Positions 5,450-7,112 of a DNA stretch of 7,112 nucleotides are shown here, piece after piece. Where the stretch lies: assembly GCA_030601665.1 (NCBI GenBank), contig JAUWBP010000047.1, forward strand, positions 1 to 7,112, written 5' to 3'. A program made the translations under genes and the position numbers. Under the pieces are notes generated by a model, which had not been told where the DNA came from, did no database searches, and worked only from the letters and a program-made list of their open reading frames with translations. Every line of letters starts with the position of its first letter. Position 1 is the first letter of the stretch. The DNA comes from Hadesarchaea archaeon (GTDB lineage: Archaea > Hadarchaeota > Hadarchaeia > Hadarchaeales > Hadarchaeaceae).

Positions 5450-5713
5450 TTATTTTCGACCTTTAGTTAGGTTTTTACACTCCGGCCAAGGAATTCCTAA
5501 AACTGCTCCCTGGAATTGATACAATACGCATTTATCTAATTTACCCCCACTTTTCTTTTTCAATTTTTTATATAGCTTCGCAGGATCGGATTGTTTCATC
5601 TGTTCGGGTGTTTTAATTCCAATTGAATACAGTTTCTCTGCTGTAGTTGGGCCAATATTCCGCAGCGATTGTAAACGTTTGACGGCTTCTGATTTTTCAC
5701 TTTGCTTACTTAT
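5450..5713 (-). CDS. Helix-hairpin-helix protein of Cdd1/TfoX-C type, start uncertain
   Basis: The minus strand is open from a TAG at 5726-5728 to a TAA at 5450-5452. Counting from an ATA codon at 5713, the 87 residues contain a clear helix-hairpin-helix LRNIGPTTAEKLYSIGI (17-33), then TPEQMKQSDPAKLYKKL (35-51), and DKCVLYQFQGAVLGIPW (60-76). The motif order, with the D-x-C-V-L-Y segment, is that of Cdd1 ('pathogenicity locus') and TfoX C-terminal domain proteins, whose function is poorly known; the motif suggests DNA binding. No ATG, GTG or TTG opens this frame ahead of the domain. A strong AGGAGG sits 8 bases before the ATA, so either a rare ATA start is used, or one A is missing from the six-A run at 5713-5718 and the frame fuses to the truncated VOC frame just upstream. 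It was easy to miss for lack of a normal start. Confidence 0.65.
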   Translation of the reverse strand: MSKQSEKSEAVKRLQSLRNIGPTTAEKLYSIGIKTPEQMKQSDPAKLYKKLKKKSGGKLDKCVLYQFQGAVLGIPWPECKNLTKGRK

Positions 5714-5808
5714 TTTTTCAACCTCCTATCTCCTAACATTTTCTGATGTAAATCTTTTGCTTTTTCTAAATCGCTTACTGGTAAGAAAAAATTATCATAT
5801 ACCAACAT
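5710..5808 (-). pseudogene. Truncated VOC/glyoxalase-family N-terminus
   Basis: A 32-codon frame with a good GGGAG ribosome site 8 bases ahead of its ATG. Its first residues, MLVYDNFFLPVSDLEKAKD then L-H-Q-K-M-L-G, match the opening strand and helix of vicinal-oxygen-chelate (glyoxalase/bleomycin resistance) proteins, which are normally about 120 residues. After G26 it reads DRRLKK and stops, so roughly three quarters of the domain, including the later metal ligands, is missing. Its TAA overlaps the start of the Cdd1-like frame. The simplest view is a gene cut by an internal deletion; a one-base error in the A-run would instead make a short VOC-Cdd1 fusion. Confidence 0.6.
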
Positions 5809-5887
5809 CTTTTAATCTCCCTAATTCTACGATTAATCGCCGCGCAAACGTTCTGACGCTCTCAATCGTTTGTTGGCTCCTTTCCAC
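5795..5887 (-). other. Short helical reading frame overlapping the VOC fragment
   Basis: From a GTG at 5887 the minus strand encodes 30 residues, including RSQQTIESVRTFARRLIVEL, with protein-like amphipathic composition, ending in a TGA inside the VOC fragment (14-base overlap). The frame is open upstream to a TAA at 5960-5962 but has no other start and no clear ribosome site. A TTTAAAAAT box at 5930-5938 lies upstream. I do not recognise it; it may be the tail of a decayed gene or a leader frame coupled to the next one. Confidence 0.25.
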
Positions 5888-5992
5888 ATCGGGGGCTGGG
5901 CGAGGAGGGTGAAATGCGTTATGCGTGGCATTTTTAAAGTTGGATGAACTAGCGGAACCTTATCGAGCGGGACTCGGAGATTTCTAAGTTAA

Positions 5993-6001
5993 ACTTTAAA
6001 A
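5993..6001 (+). promoter_or_regulatory. TATA box of the small membrane protein gene
   Basis: The box actttaaaa is centred 28 bases before the GTG at 6025, so transcription should begin at or right next to the start codon, giving a leaderless message. This agrees with the lack of a ribosome binding site. Confidence 0.55.
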
Positions 6002-6024
6002 GCCTAGCGAACAAGCAAAATGGG

Positions 6025-6300
6025 GTGAAACATCTGCGCTTATGGATGATCTTGGCAGGAGCGATCCTCCTGATCATCGTTCTACCCATCATTGCCCTCA
6101 CCCAAAGCGGTTGGGTGCAGTTGGCAGGACAAATCGTGCTCAGCATTGTACTTATCTTGGCCTTGATCGGCAGCGGTCTCTTCGGCTACATATGCTTCAG
6201 GGCTCAGGCCAAGAAGTGGGGATCCGGCCTCTTCGTGATAGTCGTGCTGTGCATCGTCGCCATTTACTGGCTGTGGGCTGGGCACCCGCCGTTTCTCTAG
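6025..6300 (+). CDS. Small three-helix membrane protein of unknown function
   Basis: A 91-residue hydrophobic protein with three predicted membrane helices, at about residues 5-24 (WMILAGAILLIIVLPIIAL), 30-56 and 66-84. The short loop between helices 2 and 3 is basic (FRAQAKKWG), suggesting that it faces the cytoplasm. The start is a GTG with a TATA box 28 bases upstream; an in-frame ATG at residue 8 would shorten helix 1. The nearby ATG at 6020 is out of frame and stops at once. No family is recognisable. It stands alone, pointing toward the convergent gene at 6391-6645, with 90 bases between. Confidence 0.7.
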   Translation: MKHLRLWMILAGAILLIIVLPIIALTQSGWVQLAGQIVLSIVLILALIGSGLFGYICFRAQAKKWGSGLFVIVVLCIVAIYWLWAGHPPFL

Positions 6301-6390
6301 ATTCCACTGTCGGGACAATCTTGTAGAGCCTGCGGAAGAGGTCCCTTCAGCACTTGGGTGTAGTCAAAGATAGCAACTTTAATTAACCAC

Positions 6391-6645
6391 TTACTCCAGC
6401 TTCTGCCACTGCTCCGCGTTGAGCTGCGTCATCCGCTCTTGGAGCTTCATTATGATGAAATCTCGCGCCTGCCTTTGTTCGAGGTCGTTTTTGAAAGCAT
6501 CGGAGAGGCGCTCAAGCCTGGGTTTCGCGAATATATTGAATGTCAGCTCGATGTCGTGGTCGGTGAGTAGGGAATCCTTCACCTTGTCGACGAGTAGCTC
6601 GGTCGCCTTTTGGACTATCCAGTCGAGCTCCGATCGATCGACCAT
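6391..6645 (-). CDS. Unrecognised small helical protein
   Basis: An 84-residue, mostly helical, highly charged soluble protein with no cysteines, no membrane segment and no motif I can place. The N-terminal half is acidic and amphipathic (ELDWIVQKATELLVDKVKDSL); the second half is rich in R, K, E and Q (RLSDAFKNDLEQRQARDFII then MKLQERMTQLNAEQWQKLE) and looks like helices that pack or dimerise. A GTGATG stretch lies a few bases before the ATG, and a TATA-like box lies near 6680-6688. It is divergent from the nitroreductase gene and convergent with the membrane protein gene. Codon use resembles that of the conserved neighbours, which supports it as real. Confidence 0.7.
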   Translation of the reverse strand: MVDRSELDWIVQKATELLVDKVKDSLLTDHDIELTFNIFAKPRLERLSDAFKNDLEQRQARDFIIMKLQERMTQLNAEQWQKLE

Positions 6646-6657
6646 TTCATCACGCCA

Positions 6658-6690
6658 AATTCTTTAAGTTCAGCGGGGGTTTAAATGCTT
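6658..6690. promoter_or_regulatory. Overlapping divergent promoters
   Basis: Two TATA-like boxes lie crosswise in the 54-base gap. CTTTAAG at 6662-6668 is placed to start the plus-strand nitroreductase message near 6691, and TTTAAA at 6680-6685, read on the minus strand, is placed to start the 6391-6645 gene near 6657. Both are palindromic cores, so the strand assignment rests on spacing only. Confidence 0.4.
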
Positions 6691-6699
6691 GCGGTTTGG

Positions 6700-7112
6700 A
6701 TGGACGTTTTTGAAGCGATTAGGGGCAGGCGGAGCGTGCGTGAGTTCAGGTCCACGCCGGTTAAGGAGAAGGATTTGGAAAAAATCCTCGACGCCGCTCG
6801 CTTAGCGCCAAGCGCCGGGCACTGCCAACCTCTTGAGTTAGTCGTCGTAAAGGACCAAACGACTAAACAAGGGTTAGCTCGCGCAGCGCTCGGGCAGATG
6901 TTCATCGCGGAGACGCCGGTAGCCATCGTCGTGTGCGCGAACGTCCCCCGCACCTCCAGACGCTACGGCAGGCGAGGGGAGGAACTCTATTGCATCCAGG
7001 ATACCGCAGCCGCAGTACAAAATATTCTCCTAGCTGCTTACGCGCTCGGCTACGCGACTTGCTGGGTGGGGGCGTTCGATGACGACGCTGTCGCTGGGGT
7101 GATCAAAGCACC
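6700..7112 (+). CDS. FMN-dependent nitroreductase-family protein, cut by the right edge
   Basis: The first 137 residues of a nitroreductase-fold enzyme, a homodimeric flavoprotein that uses NAD(P)H to reduce nitro compounds, quinones or related substrates; the true substrate cannot be read from the sequence. The start MDVFEAIRGRRSVREF carries the FMN-phosphate R-R-S-V-R motif (10-14). APSAGHCQP (36-44) is the second flavin segment, with C42-Q43 where W-N or M-Q is more common. Further on come RRYGRRGEELY, then IQDTAAAVQNILLAAYALGYATCWVGAF. Members are typically about 170-190 residues, so some 35-50 are missing. An in-frame ATG at 6685 would add five residues (MLAVW), but the family start and the position of the promoter favour 6700. 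Confidence 0.93.
   Translation, partial: MDVFEAIRGRRSVREFRSTPVKEKDLEKILDAARLAPSAGHCQPLELVVVKDQTTKQGLARAALGQMFIAETPVAIVVCANVPRTSRRYGRRGEELYCIQDTAAAVQNILLAAYALGYATCWVGAFDDDAVAGVIKA

Noticed and set aside
5679..5912. Plus-strand frame in the AT-rich patch
   Set aside because: It is antisense to the VOC and Cdd1-like segments, and its hydrophobic look comes from the A/T-rich complement.
6042..6326. Alternative plus-strand frame over the membrane protein gene
   Set aside because: Its product is rich in H, R and P with no fold-like pattern, whereas the 6025 frame gives three clean membrane helices.

Overview
This window is chromosomal DNA from an archaeon. The evidence is a RadA recombinase, an Sm-like RNA-binding protein and an ABCE1 ribosome-recycling ATPase, together with TATA-box promoters lying about 25 bases ahead of short or absent leaders. 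I cannot fix the lineage by eye. The conserved genes are GC-rich, whereas two intergenic blocks (about 331-548 and 5300-5950) are clearly AT-rich.

Layout from left to right: a ParB/SerK-like gene runs off the left edge on the minus strand. It is divergent from a KaiC-type RecA-superfamily ATPase (549-1388). Next comes a 560-base stretch carrying four copies of a 26-base direct repeat. A 94-residue protein with a Cas2-like look fits exactly between repeats 2 and 3. radA follows on the minus strand and is divergent from an Sm-like gene. That gene's stop codon overlaps the stop of a convergent winged-helix gene, which is the second gene of an ABCE1-wHTH unit. Upstream of ABCE1 is an AT-rich, gene-poor patch holding an intact helix-hairpin-helix (Cdd1/TfoX-C-like) reading frame with no ordinary start codon, abutting a truncated VOC/glyoxalase N-terminus. 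The right end has a three-helix small membrane protein, an unrecognised helical small protein, and a nitroreductase cut by the right edge.

The window mixes information-processing genes (recombination, RNA chaperoning, ribosome recycling) with less constrained accessory pieces. The two places most worth a second look are the repeat-framed Cas2-like gene between the KaiC-like gene and radA, and the decaying or frameshifted VOC/Cdd1 patch at 5450-5900.
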